Source of the DNA: Oligoflexia bacterium
GTDB taxonomy: Bacteria; Bdellovibrionota; UBA1018
Assembly (NCBI GenBank): GCA_023700925.1
Contig: JAMPXZ010000006.1
Location: 1 to 36,717, forward strand
Direction: 5' to 3'
DNA length: 36,717 nucleotides
The position numbers and the translations under genes were made by a program. Below are positions 1-8,258 of this stretch, piece after piece (the stretch's first letter is position 1; each line of letters starts with the position of its first letter). The notes beneath the pieces were generated by a model that saw only the letters and a program-made list of their open reading frames with translations, was not told the DNA's origin and did no database searches.

Positions 1-452
1 CTTCCTAGCACCGCAGGGCCAGGATGGCCCGGAGGTAAAGGCGGACCGAGCGGGCACCCGTTGCCCCGCAGGCGGCGCAGCCGCCGAGGAGCGCGGGTCG
101 CGAGGGAGCCCGGCCTGCAGCCCGAGCGCGAAAGTGCGAGGAGCGGAAGGCGACTCCTGTCGGCCTCGCAACCCATAGGAGCCCAAGCTATACGATCGAA
201 GGTCACGACTTCGGCTCAGTTTCCCGAGGTTGTTGGCTTTGAGGTTACTCTTGGAAAAACGGCGGAGTTCCTGACCGCTTCTTTGGCCGGGCTGCTGCTT
301 GCCATGCACCCTGAAGGGTTTCATTTGTAGCTTTGGGTTTCTGTTCTTGGGTATGCAGTTCCCGGCTTACTGATGCAATCCAAACGCATTCAGGCGTAAG
401 CTATGTCAGGCATTTCTAATGTAACCAAGGTGGAGGAAGTATCGTGTCGACT

Positions 453-686
453 TTAGCGACGTTCCCTTTTTTTGAATTTGAAGAATAGGGTCGAGAAAAC
501 ACCAATTGCGATAGCCGCGATAATTAGAGTGGATTTCGCTTCATCGCCGCATGCTCTGCCATATCGTAAACTGCCTAAACAATCTGTTTGCAGGTATCGA
601 ATCCATTGAACGAGCCAGACTGCTGCAAGTACGATCGGATATATTAGGCCACGAAATTTAGTCAGAAAACCATGAGAGTCTTTCAT
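453..686 (-). CDS. small membrane protein (possible immunity protein of the adjacent tip-like ORF)
   Basis: 77-aa ORF with two hydrophobic segments (LIYPIVLAAVWLVQWI; TLIIAAIAIGVFSTLFF). Starts 4 bp after the stop of the ORF at 691-975. Confidence 0.5.
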   Translation of the reverse strand: MKDSHGFLTKFRGLIYPIVLAAVWLVQWIRYLQTDCLGSLRYGRACGDEAKSTLIIAAIAIGVFSTLFFKFKKRERR

Positions 687-690
687 ATCT

Positions 691-975
691 TTAAGGTACC
701 TCGCACGCAGCTGCTCCGTAGAGCTCCAATACCGCGGCTCCGCCTTCAGCGAAAGGATGAGGAATCGTTGCTATGCCTGGAGCAACCAAAGACCCAGGGC
801 AAAGACCGTAATGAATACCCTTTCCTATCCCACTGGCAATATTAAGAAGGTTCACGTAATCAGAGCCACCAGGACCAACCACGCCTTGAATGCCTCCACT
901 TAATCCTCCTGGCGCATCGCTAACGACCTCAATTCCTCTTGGGTCTCCTTCTTTCGGCTTCTGTAAAAACGGCTC
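691..975 (-). pseudogene. orphan C-terminal fragment resembling a polymorphic-toxin/Rhs tip
   Basis: Frame is open from a TGA at 976-978: EPFLQKPKEGDPRGIEVVSDAPGGLSGGIQGVVGPGGSDYVNLLNIASGIGKGIHYG...AACEVP. Gly-rich linker-like sequence, no convincing ATG. Confidence 0.35.
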
Positions 976-1003
976 TCATGGCGACAATCTAACCTCCTAG
1001 GTA

Positions 1004-1192
1004 TTGTCCTACGAACCAGGCTGGCACAACAGCGATCAGCGGCGTCGTTGGGTCGCCTCGGTGCTCCTCGAAGTCGCGCCAAGGCTGAACAAGGTCATGG
1101 GTCATGAACACCTGAAGGAGCTTCGGGTTGCCATGGGAAGATACAAGGCGGGACGTAAGGCAGTTAAACAAACGAAGGATAACTCGCAGTGA
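1004..1192 (+). pseudogene. possible C-terminal fragment of an IS256/mutator-type transposase
   Basis: RRRWVASVLLEVAPRLNKVMGHEHLKELRVAMGRY resembles the C-terminal tail of mutator-type transposases. In-frame stop at 998-1000, no N-terminal part. Confidence 0.3.
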
Positions 1193-1289
1193 GGGTCGAG
1201 CTGCGAATTTCAACTAAGAAAAAGCTTGCGCCTCGTCGGTTGCCTGGGACGGGACAGGCCGGACATCGGAAGTACCGGAGAATCTTCGA

Positions 1290-1997
1290 TTACCGGAACA
1301 GGGCCATCAATGTTGCTATGCTATCAAGTAACGATGCCCTCCTAAGGTATATGAAGAACATCACTATTCCCGAAATTACAACAATGACTGCCTCAGCGGA
1401 AAGCAATCGAATGATCATAGCATGCGTTTGTCTCTTTCTTAATATCCGAAAATGAAGCACTGGATATGAAATTACGACGAGGATATATAGAACGAGGAAA
1501 ACAGAATTGAACGAGGCCCCAAACTTGCCTTTGGCGCAATCCATTCCGCAATCCTGTGTTACTGCCGTGATAGACCCAATGCGCTCCCACAGAAACGAGG
1601 GAGCAGCCCAAACGATGACCTTGAAGATCAAGTAAATAATTGTATAATAAATAAAGGCGGTCTGCAGAGCATAGTGCCTCAGGACTTCTCGTCCCGAAGG
1701 GTATAAGAGTCGGTAGTCCTGAGCTATTTGAATCGGAAAGTGTAAAGCATCTGGAATCGCGCCAAGAAGAACCGCGTTGACCACGGCTGTCTTAAATCGA
1801 ACAATATACCGGTTCTTTGTTGGAATTTCGACGATATCGAGAATAGATTCCACCTTGATACCGATGGGCGCTCTGCTTAAGACCTCCGAAATACCGTAGT
1901 TTTCTACTAAGCCTGCCATTGATAACGCCTCAAGGAGCGATTCTGGCCGAACTTGTAGAATCCGCCTCTCATCCTTTACTAGCAATTGGGTATTCAT
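1290..1997 (-). CDS. multi-pass membrane protein of unknown function
   Basis: 235-aa ORF with about four hydrophobic helices in the C-terminal half. Starts 28 bp downstream of the glycine-zipper ORF. Confidence 0.6.
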   Translation of the reverse strand: MNTQLLVKDERRILQVRPESLLEALSMAGLVENYGISEVLSRAPIGIKVESILDIVEIPTKNRYIVRFKTAVVNAVLLGAIPDALHFPIQIAQDYRLLYPSGREVLRHYALQTAFIYYTIIYLIFKVIVWAAPSFLWERIGSITAVTQDCGMDCAKGKFGASFNSVFLVLYILVVISYPVLHFRILRKRQTHAMIIRLLSAEAVIVVISGIVMFFIYLRRASLLDSIATLMALFR

Positions 1998-2025
1998 AGG
2001 GCCAACTTCCTGATCGTTAGCATAG

Positions 2026-2505
2026 TCAAGCTATCGCGGTCGCCGCGTAGCCCAAGCCTCCAGAAGCGGGACATGAATTTACATCTGCGGTCTGTCCAGG
2101 CGTTCCCGAGGGTGCTGGAGTTGCAGGCCCTGTATTGATGATATCGATCGCTGAAAGGGACAGATAGCCAGCATAGATCGCGAGGAAAGCTAGACCAATT
2201 CCGCAAATCAGCATCATGTTCGCTGTCTTATAGGCCGCGACACCTTGTGCAGCGGACGACCCGACGGCGGAACCTGCAGCACCGCCGGCATATCCGCCGA
2301 GCGCGCCACCAGCAGCGGCGCCAACAATTGCGCCGGTGGCCGCACCGCTATTCCATCCCTCAGCAAATGATCCACCTTTGATAAGATTAATGCCTCCACC
2401 AATCATCCCACCTATTACTCTTCCCGCTACAGCTCCAACCGCTGACCCTATTGCGCCACCGGCAAGGCTTCCCAAAATTCCGCCCGCCAATCCTCCCCCG
2501 ACCAA
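2026..2505 (-). CDS. glycine-zipper protein, possibly a detached Rhs-type tip
   Basis: 159 aa; GGGLAGGILGSLAGGAIGSAVGAVAGRVIGGMIGGG...KGGSFAEGW repeats plus one hydrophobic helix. Frame open upstream as GPSGTAIGG to a TAG. Confidence 0.5.
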   Translation of the reverse strand: MVGGGLAGGILGSLAGGAIGSAVGAVAGRVIGGMIGGGINLIKGGSFAEGWNSGAATGAIVGAAAGGALGGYAGGAAGSAVGSSAAQGVAAYKTANMMLICGIGLAFLAIYAGYLSLSAIDIINTGPATPAPSGTPGQTADVNSCPASGGLGYAATAIA

Positions 2506-2540
2506 ACCTCCAATCGCCGTGCCTGAAGGTCCCTATTTAG

Positions 2541-2594
2541 ACCGGTGATGGCTGTCCCCCTGGTACCGGTAAACCGGTAGATTCTGTCCCTTTT
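2541..2594 (-). repeat. REP-like repeat with two GGGACAG units and three ACCGGT palindromes
   Basis: Minus strand: AAAAGGGACAGAATCTACCGGTTTACCGGTACCAGGGGGACAGCCATCACCGGT. Confidence 0.45.
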
Positions 2595-2637
2595 GAAACC
2601 GACGCGCCCACACGGGTTCCCGGCATTTCTCATAAGG

Positions 2638-2826
2638 CTATCTCGCGAGGAGCCAAATCCCGATCCCGATCAGAACCAAAATCATAAAGCCCGTTAAGCC
2701 GTTTCTGACATCATGCTTCGTCAGTTCATCATCCCAGGCCGTCTTTCGGCCTCTGATCACCCACCAAAAAACGGCGCCAATGCCGTAACCAGCTAGCTCA
2801 ACGATTGAGCCGATTAAATCCACCAT
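2638..2826 (-). CDS. small membrane protein
   Basis: 62 aa, two hydrophobic segments (LAGYGIGAVFWWVI; GFMILVLIGIGIWLL). Confidence 0.45.
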   Translation of the reverse strand: MVDLIGSIVELAGYGIGAVFWWVIRGRKTAWDDELTKHDVRNGLTGFMILVLIGIGIWLLAR

Positions 2827-3160
2827 TCCTCAGCTTCTCCTTTAGCCTCTGTCGCCCTCATCTGGCCTCCGTAGTAGCTAACCACAGCGCTGCTCTTTCT
2901 CTAGCCACTTCGCAAACAACCTCTTTTGAAAGCGCAGCTCCCGCCCAACCACCATCACCGGCGGTCGCCGCACCGGTAATGTAACTAGTCAATATTATGC
3001 ATAATTTAAATATTACGATCGTTTATTACAAGTTTTCTTACAAATCTTGCAACAAATTCTGAAACCCAGCCAGGTTTAATGCAACACTTTGTTATCATTA
3101 GTGAAACCTAGATTATGCGGGAAGCGACAATAGGTTTTACAACCATTTCTACCACTTTTG

Positions 3161-3187
3161 TTACAAGTTTTGTCTGAAAACTTGTAA
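3161..3187. promoter_or_regulatory. perfect inverted-repeat operator candidate upstream of fic
   Basis: TTACAAGTTTT-GTCTG-AAAACTTGTAA, 11-bp arms, ending 9 bp before the Fic ATG. An identical 11-mer half-site lies at 3026-3036. Confidence 0.65.
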
Positions 3188-3196
3188 TATCAAGCC

Positions 3197-4450
3197 ATGT
3201 CAAACATGTCCCCGAAAGACGAATTTGAGTTCTTAAACTCACCGATTTGGTTGGACTATACCCAGCAGCGTTACCTTGCTCCGGACGAGATTCGGTATCG
3301 AATTCAACAAAAGAACGCCTTGGGGGCCGACTGGCCGGAACTCGCAAAAAGGGTCGTCCTTAATCGGAAAACTGGAGCGATCCCACTCTTCATGGCGTGC
3401 ATCGACAAGAAGTTCTGGTTCTTCCCATCGGATAGTTTGACCCGCAAGCTGGACGAGATTGAACGACTCGGATTGAATCTTTACAAAAGAATCGAACAAC
3501 AGGCGTCATTTAGAGAAGCACTCTTCCTTGACTCAGCAGTTGAGGAGGCAATTACGTCAGCAATATACGAAGGCGCTCACAGCACTCGAGCACAAGCCCA
3601 GCAGCTCATTGCGTCTGGCAGCAGACCCAAAAATAGAGATGAATGGATGCTTCTGAATAATTTTAAAGCAATGCTCTGGATTCAGCAGCACCGAAACGAG
3701 CCTGTTTCAGAAGAAGTCATCCTGCATTTACATCGGATGGTCACTCAAAACACCTTGGAAGGAGATGATGCAAACTTTTCTGGAAAGTTTAGAAACGACA
3801 AGGCGTTTATCGGCCCACACGAAGGAGTTCATCACTCGCAAATTCAGGCTGCCATTAATGAGGCGATTACATTAACTACACGGAACCCTCGATACATTCA
3901 CCCACTAGTTCGCGGCATTCTTTTTCACTATTTTATCGCATTCATTCATCCGTTCTTTGATGGGAACGGAAGAACAGCCAGGGCTCTCTTCTACTTCAAA
4001 GCAATGCGAAACAGCCTTGAGTACATTCAACTCCTTTCCGTTTCAGCCTATCTCAAAGAGCACGGATCACAATACGAGAAGGTATTTGAAAAAGTTGTGA
4101 CGAATGATTGCGACATTACGTACTTTATTGATTTCTGCCTGGACTCGATCCACTCGGCATTAATGGCAGTATCGAAAAAAGTGGACTATCTGCTGCGTTT
4201 AAATGAATTAAAGGAAAAAGCAGCGGTAACGCCCAGTCAGATAGGCCTACTTCAAAGAATGGCCCTCCATAAATTCAGAACCGTGAGCATTGAAGAACAT
4301 GCAAAACAAATCGGAAAATCGAGAGAGATAGCCAGACAGGAATTGAAGGCTCTATTCGAGATCGGACTTATTGAAGTAACTAAGAGCGGTAAGAAATTGG
4401 TTTACTCGATGAACAAATCGAAGCTCGAGGCGCTAATAGGGACGCCGTGA
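3197..4450 (+). CDS. Fic family protein with N-terminal inhibitory-helix motif and C-terminal winged-helix-like domain
   Basis: Fic core motif HPFFDGNGRTAR. N-terminal SAIYEG fits the S/TxxxE(G/N) inhibitory motif. C-terminal HAKQIGKSREIARQELKALFEIGLIEV is HTH-like. Confidence 0.93.
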   Translation: MSNMSPKDEFEFLNSPIWLDYTQQRYLAPDEIRYRIQQKNALGADWPELAKRVVLNRKTGAIPLFMACIDKKFWFFPSDSLTRKLDEIERLGLNLYKRIEQQASFREALFLDSAVEEAITSAIYEGAHSTRAQAQQLIASGSRPKNRDEWMLLNNFKAMLWIQQHRNEPVSEEVILHLHRMVTQNTLEGDDANFSGKFRNDKAFIGPHEGVHHSQIQAAINEAITLTTRNPRYIHPLVRGILFHYFIAFIHPFFDGNGRTARALFYFKAMRNSLEYIQLLSVSAYLKEHGSQYEKVFEKVVTNDCDITYFIDFCLDSIHSALMAVSKKVDYLLRLNELKEKAAVTPSQIGLLQRMALHKFRTVSIEEHAKQIGKSREIARQELKALFEIGLIEVTKSGKKLVYSMNKSKLEALIGTP

Positions 4451-4517
4451 AGCAAGCGCTGGCATCATCTGGGACAACTCAAGCGATTTTTAATGATCTG
4501 AATCGCGCGGGATAGGA

Positions 4518-4712
4518 TCAGTGCCGGTTCCGCAGCTGGCGATACTTGCGCCGACGGCGATAATCCGAGCGGACCCGGAGCACCCATAAACCGCAGCCCA
4601 GAAGCGTGAGGCCCGAGAGCACCATGACCGGAGAGGCGCGGGAAATCACAAGCGCGTAAAACGCGGCCAGCAGATAAAAATGCGGCCGCAGCTCGTACAT
4701 CATTTTTTCCAT
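4518..4712 (-). CDS. small two-TM protein
   Basis: MEKMMYELRPHFYLLAAFYALVISRASPVMVLSGLTLLGCGLWVLRVRSDYRRRRKYRQL; start at the internal ATG (4712). Confidence 0.6.
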   Translation of the reverse strand: MEKMMYELRPHFYLLAAFYALVISRASPVMVLSGLTLLGCGLWVLRVRSDYRRRRKYRQLRNRH

Positions 4713-4892
4713 TTTGACTCCCCCGTGAAGGCATTCCCCACTGCCTAAGGGTAGCAAGTTGCCTGCCTTGGCGATGCGGCTCTCAGCTCGCTTTTAGCGA
4801 GAGATGGGGCAAATCCGGATGCCGAGGGACTTCGAGAGAGTCCAAAAGCTATTCGGCTGTCAAAAAGTTCGACATTCCTTAGTCGGAACCCC

Positions 4893-5645
4893 CTAGTAGC
4901 GCCGCGACATCAACGCGAACACGCCCCAGCCCAGATACTCACGCGTGTACGTGGCGTAGCGCTCGGGTTCGGAGGTCAGCTGGGATCGGATGTCTTTCGC
5001 CAGCTCGTCGCCGGGATTGGCCTCCAGCCATCGGCGCATGGTGAGCCACTTTGCCGCCTCGTAGCGGTCCCAGCCGTCCTGGTTGGCCAGAACCATCTCA
5101 ACGACGTCATAGCCCAGGCGGCCGAAGGACGCGAGCAGCCCCGGAAGCAGGAAAAAGTCGGAAATCGAGTGGGCCAGACAGGCCTTGGCAACATCTTCGG
5201 TCGCGGGTAACCGCCGCCAATACGGCTCGCCAACGAGGATAATCCCGCCGGGGCGCAGGCTACGCGCGAGAAGCTCGATGGTGCCGGCAAATCCCCCGCC
5301 GATCCAGGTGGCGCCTACACAGGCGGCCACACCGGCCTTCTCGTCCGAGAAGTAGCCCGTGGCATCGCCATGGATGAATTTCACCCGATCGGCGACTCCG
5401 AGTTCCTTTGCGCGGAGTCTCGCCTGCTCGGTGAACAGCTGACTCATATCAACACCAGTGCCGGTGACGCCGTGGTCGCGCGCCCAGGTGCACAGCATTT
5501 CCCCGGAGCCGCTGCCTAGGTCGAGCACTCGGGTTCCCGCCTCAAGGCGTAGCGCCGCTCCTAAGGTGGCGAACTTTTCCGGTGTGAACGGGTTATGAAT
5601 GCGGTGAGCGCTTTCGGTAATGTTAAAGATCCGTGGAATGTCCAT
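4893..5645 (-). CDS. class I SAM-dependent methyltransferase
   Basis: Motif I VLDLGSGSGEM, followed by GTGVDMS and HGDATGYF. Confidence 0.88.
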   Translation of the reverse strand: MDIPRIFNITESAHRIHNPFTPEKFATLGAALRLEAGTRVLDLGSGSGEMLCTWARDHGVTGTGVDMSQLFTEQARLRAKELGVADRVKFIHGDATGYFSDEKAGVAACVGATWIGGGFAGTIELLARSLRPGGIILVGEPYWRRLPATEDVAKACLAHSISDFFLLPGLLASFGRLGYDVVEMVLANQDGWDRYEAAKWLTMRRWLEANPGDELAKDIRSQLTSEPERYATYTREYLGWGVFALMSRRY

Positions 5646-5738
5646 CGCTAAAACGCCTCTTTCACTGTTCTACCAGGGACTCAGACTTCGAGCTACGACC
5701 TCTGAGTGATCCAGAGCTGTCAACCGTTCGCTTAACGA

Positions 5739-6299
5739 TTAGAAATGACTCAGCCTGACGTTGATCCGGAGCATGGAGATCTGCAGCTCGGCGATATTGC
5801 TCCACTGAGCCTCAATGCCCCATTTCCAGCGTCCTGCCCCACCAAGGGGATAGCCTGCCCCTATGGAGTAACCGAGATCGAACTCGTCTGCGGCAACCCG
5901 ATTGGAGTCAATGTATGACCGAGCAAGAATATAGTAATAGCCAACCCCAAGCTGAAAATCCAAGGATCCCATATCGAAGCGAATCAGCCAAAGCAGTGGA
6001 ACCGCGTTGATCTTGGCCTTGAGCAGCTCCCCACTCAAGGCCGAAACATTGAAATATCCGGTCTCAAAACCGTAGCCCACGGTGGCGTTCGGCGAAAGGA
6101 AGAGCTTGAAACCGCTCGACAGTCCGCCCCCCCGATAATCCCCTGGCGGCCGATCCTTGGCGCTCAGCTTGAAAGCATATCCCGCTCCCGCCTCAAGGTG
6201 GAGCAACGGGCGATCCGCGGGCTCACCGGCGTGAAGCTTGGCGGGAGTCAGAAGGCAAGAGACGAGCAGGAAAGCGGAAAAGCAACCTTTACCGAACAT
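5739..6299 (-). CDS. exported outer-membrane beta-barrel-like protein
   Basis: Signal peptide (CFSAFLLVSCLLTPAKLHAG), alternating aromatic strands, C-terminal RINVRLSHF. Confidence 0.65.
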   Translation of the reverse strand: MFGKGCFSAFLLVSCLLTPAKLHAGEPADRPLLHLEAGAGYAFKLSAKDRPPGDYRGGGLSSGFKLFLSPNATVGYGFETGYFNVSALSGELLKAKINAVPLLWLIRFDMGSLDFQLGVGYYYILARSYIDSNRVAADEFDLGYSIGAGYPLGGAGRWKWGIEAQWSNIAELQISMLRINVRLSHF

Positions 6300-7557
6300 A
6301 ATAGAGATAGGCCGCGACGGATGGATAATTTGTCACAAGACCGTCGATCGCCCCCTCCTCGAGAAAGGCCTGGATAAACTCCCCTTGATCCAAGGTCCAA
6401 ACGAAAGTCTTTCTTCCTTCGGCCCTCAGACGCTCCGCTTCTTCCCGCTGCGGTCCTAGGGTCCATCGCGGTGCCCAGATTCGGGCATCCAGCTCCCGAA
6501 CCCTCGCCGGAGTCAGCTCGCAAAGAGAGACCGCGCCCGTATGCGAGGGCTCAGCCTGGAACGCCTGGACCACCTCTTCCGTCGGGAGCCCGAAAAGGAT
6601 TTCAAGGGAGCGCCCCTTGGAATCCGCCTCCATCAAGAACCGCTTTTGGAGCGCCAGCACCGCCGCTACCGCCCCGGGATCCTTGACGTCCAGCCAAACC
6701 AGCCTCAGTCCTGTCTCGTCCACGATGGTCCGCAGGGCATCTTCCAGCTTGGGCACCTCCTCGCCGTTCTTGAGCTCGCAGAAAGCCTCGATATGACGAT
6801 AGCTGTACTTTGCAACGGGCCCCAGGCAGAACTCGCCCTTCACCAACCGAGGCGAGAAATTCTCGTCGTGAAAAAGGACCGGCACACCGTCGGTCGTGAT
6901 GCGGACATCCAACTCCACGCCATCCGCGCCAAAAATCTCGGCCAAACGGAGTAGTCCCAAGCTGTTTTCCGCATGAGGAAGTCGATCGGCGTTTCTACCG
7001 CCGCCTCGGTGCGCAACGATCCTCAAAGCATCGGAGGATGGGCCGATCGCTCGCTGGTACCGCAGAGTGATGACATCCTGTGGGTCCTCAGAACCGCTCC
7101 CCAGGCGGCCCCGCAAAGTAGTCGACGTATCCGCGTTCGCGCCGCCCAGAACCGCGCTTCCCCCCTCGCCCTCCGCCACAGTAAGGCGTGTCAGCCCGAG
7201 CTCCGTGGTGAAAGGCGCCCGCCAGTGACCTTCCAGAACGACCTCCTGACCCCGAACCCCTCCTTTGAGTGCCAGATAGCTGTAGGTCTTGCCGGTGAAA
7301 ATGGAAATCCCGCCACGTCGAGCACGAAGCACCGCTGTCTTTCCGAGCAGCTCGCCCTGCCCCTCGATCTCATAGATTCCCTCCAGGCGCGCCGCCTGCA
7401 AATCGGTCAGCGCGGGCAGGCCAATGAGCTCGCTTCGATCGCCAAAGTCGGGAGCGGTCAGGAGATTCGGCTGCTGCACGCCGCAACCCGACAAGGCGAG
7501 CTGCAGCGATACGATCAAAAAACGAGCTGAAGGGAGAGCTCGGGATAGAGTGCCCAT
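6289..7557 (-). CDS. glycerophosphodiester phosphodiesterase-domain lipoprotein
   Basis: Lipobox LALSGC. GDPD motifs IVAHRGGGRN...AENS, GADGVELDVRITTDGVPVLFHDE, VWTLDQ, GLVTNYP. Confidence 0.85.
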   Translation of the reverse strand: MGTLSRALPSARFLIVSLQLALSGCGVQQPNLLTAPDFGDRSELIGLPALTDLQAARLEGIYEIEGQGELLGKTAVLRARRGGISIFTGKTYSYLALKGGVRGQEVVLEGHWRAPFTTELGLTRLTVAEGEGGSAVLGGANADTSTTLRGRLGSGSEDPQDVITLRYQRAIGPSSDALRIVAHRGGGRNADRLPHAENSLGLLRLAEIFGADGVELDVRITTDGVPVLFHDENFSPRLVKGEFCLGPVAKYSYRHIEAFCELKNGEEVPKLEDALRTIVDETGLRLVWLDVKDPGAVAAVLALQKRFLMEADSKGRSLEILFGLPTEEVVQAFQAEPSHTGAVSLCELTPARVRELDARIWAPRWTLGPQREEAERLRAEGRKTFVWTLDQGEFIQAFLEEGAIDGLVTNYPSVAAYLYYVR

Positions 7558-8258
7558 GTTTCCATTCCTGAAAACGCCAGCCATGCATGATACGAAGGCT
7601 GAGCGAGGTTCAACCGCAGCATACTGAGAAACAAAAGCTCGGACGAAAGAGGCTGCTCGATCGCGAAATTCGCGGCGACTCCGGCGAGATTCAGCTTCGC
7701 GCGATGGACGGTGGCGCTGCCAAAGGCGGTACGCTGTCCGATGACGAGAATCCCTTCCAGGCGCAAGGTGAAGAACAAGGATTCCTTACGGTACCCGAGC
7801 TCCAGTCCAGGATAATTCATCAGGCCGATCGCCGAGGTATCAAACCCGGTCATGTCCGCGAATCCGAACCAGAACCCAAAATGATCGAGCACCCCGAGAG
7901 TGAACTGTCCGACGGAGGCGGACCAGGCCGCTCCCAACTTGAGCTGGTTGGAAATGTAGACGGCGTTGAGCGCGGCACTCAGGGAGAAGCGAGGCGCCAG
8001 GTTGTAGCGCATCTGAGCCGCCAGGGTCGGCACTTCGCGAAGCTCCTCCTCAGCGACCGAGCGCGGCAGGAGCGTAACACTGAATCCAGCCGAATAGATC
8101 AACGTCCCCGTGGAGAGATTCTCCGGAAAAACAATAGGCTCCACCCTCCCCAGTGCCGGAGTCGACATCGCAGCGGATGTGAGCGAAAGCGCCAGCAAGG
8201 CGCGCTTACCGGAATTGCTGAGAATAGTCAGAAGCGAAGCTTTTGAGTGACTCATCAT
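7515..8258 (-). CDS. exported beta-barrel-like protein
   Basis: Signal peptide (ALLALSLTSAAMSTPALG), beta-rich body, C-terminal LYPELSLQLVF. Confidence 0.65.
   Translation of the reverse strand: MMSHSKASLLTILSNSGKRALLALSLTSAAMSTPALGRVEPIVFPENLSTGTLIYSAGFSVTLLPRSVAEEELREVPTLAAQMRYNLAPRFSLSAALNAVYISNQLKLGAAWSASVGQFTLGVLDHFGFWFGFADMTGFDTSAIGLMNYPGLELGYRKESLFFTLRLEGILVIGQRTAFGSATVHRAKLNLAGVAANFAIEQPLSSELLFLSMLRLNLAQPSYHAWLAFSGMETWALYPELSLQLVF

Noticed and set aside
61-330. 89-aa ORF
   Set aside because: Arg/Ser-rich, no signal or motif; more likely noncoding or a repeat edge.
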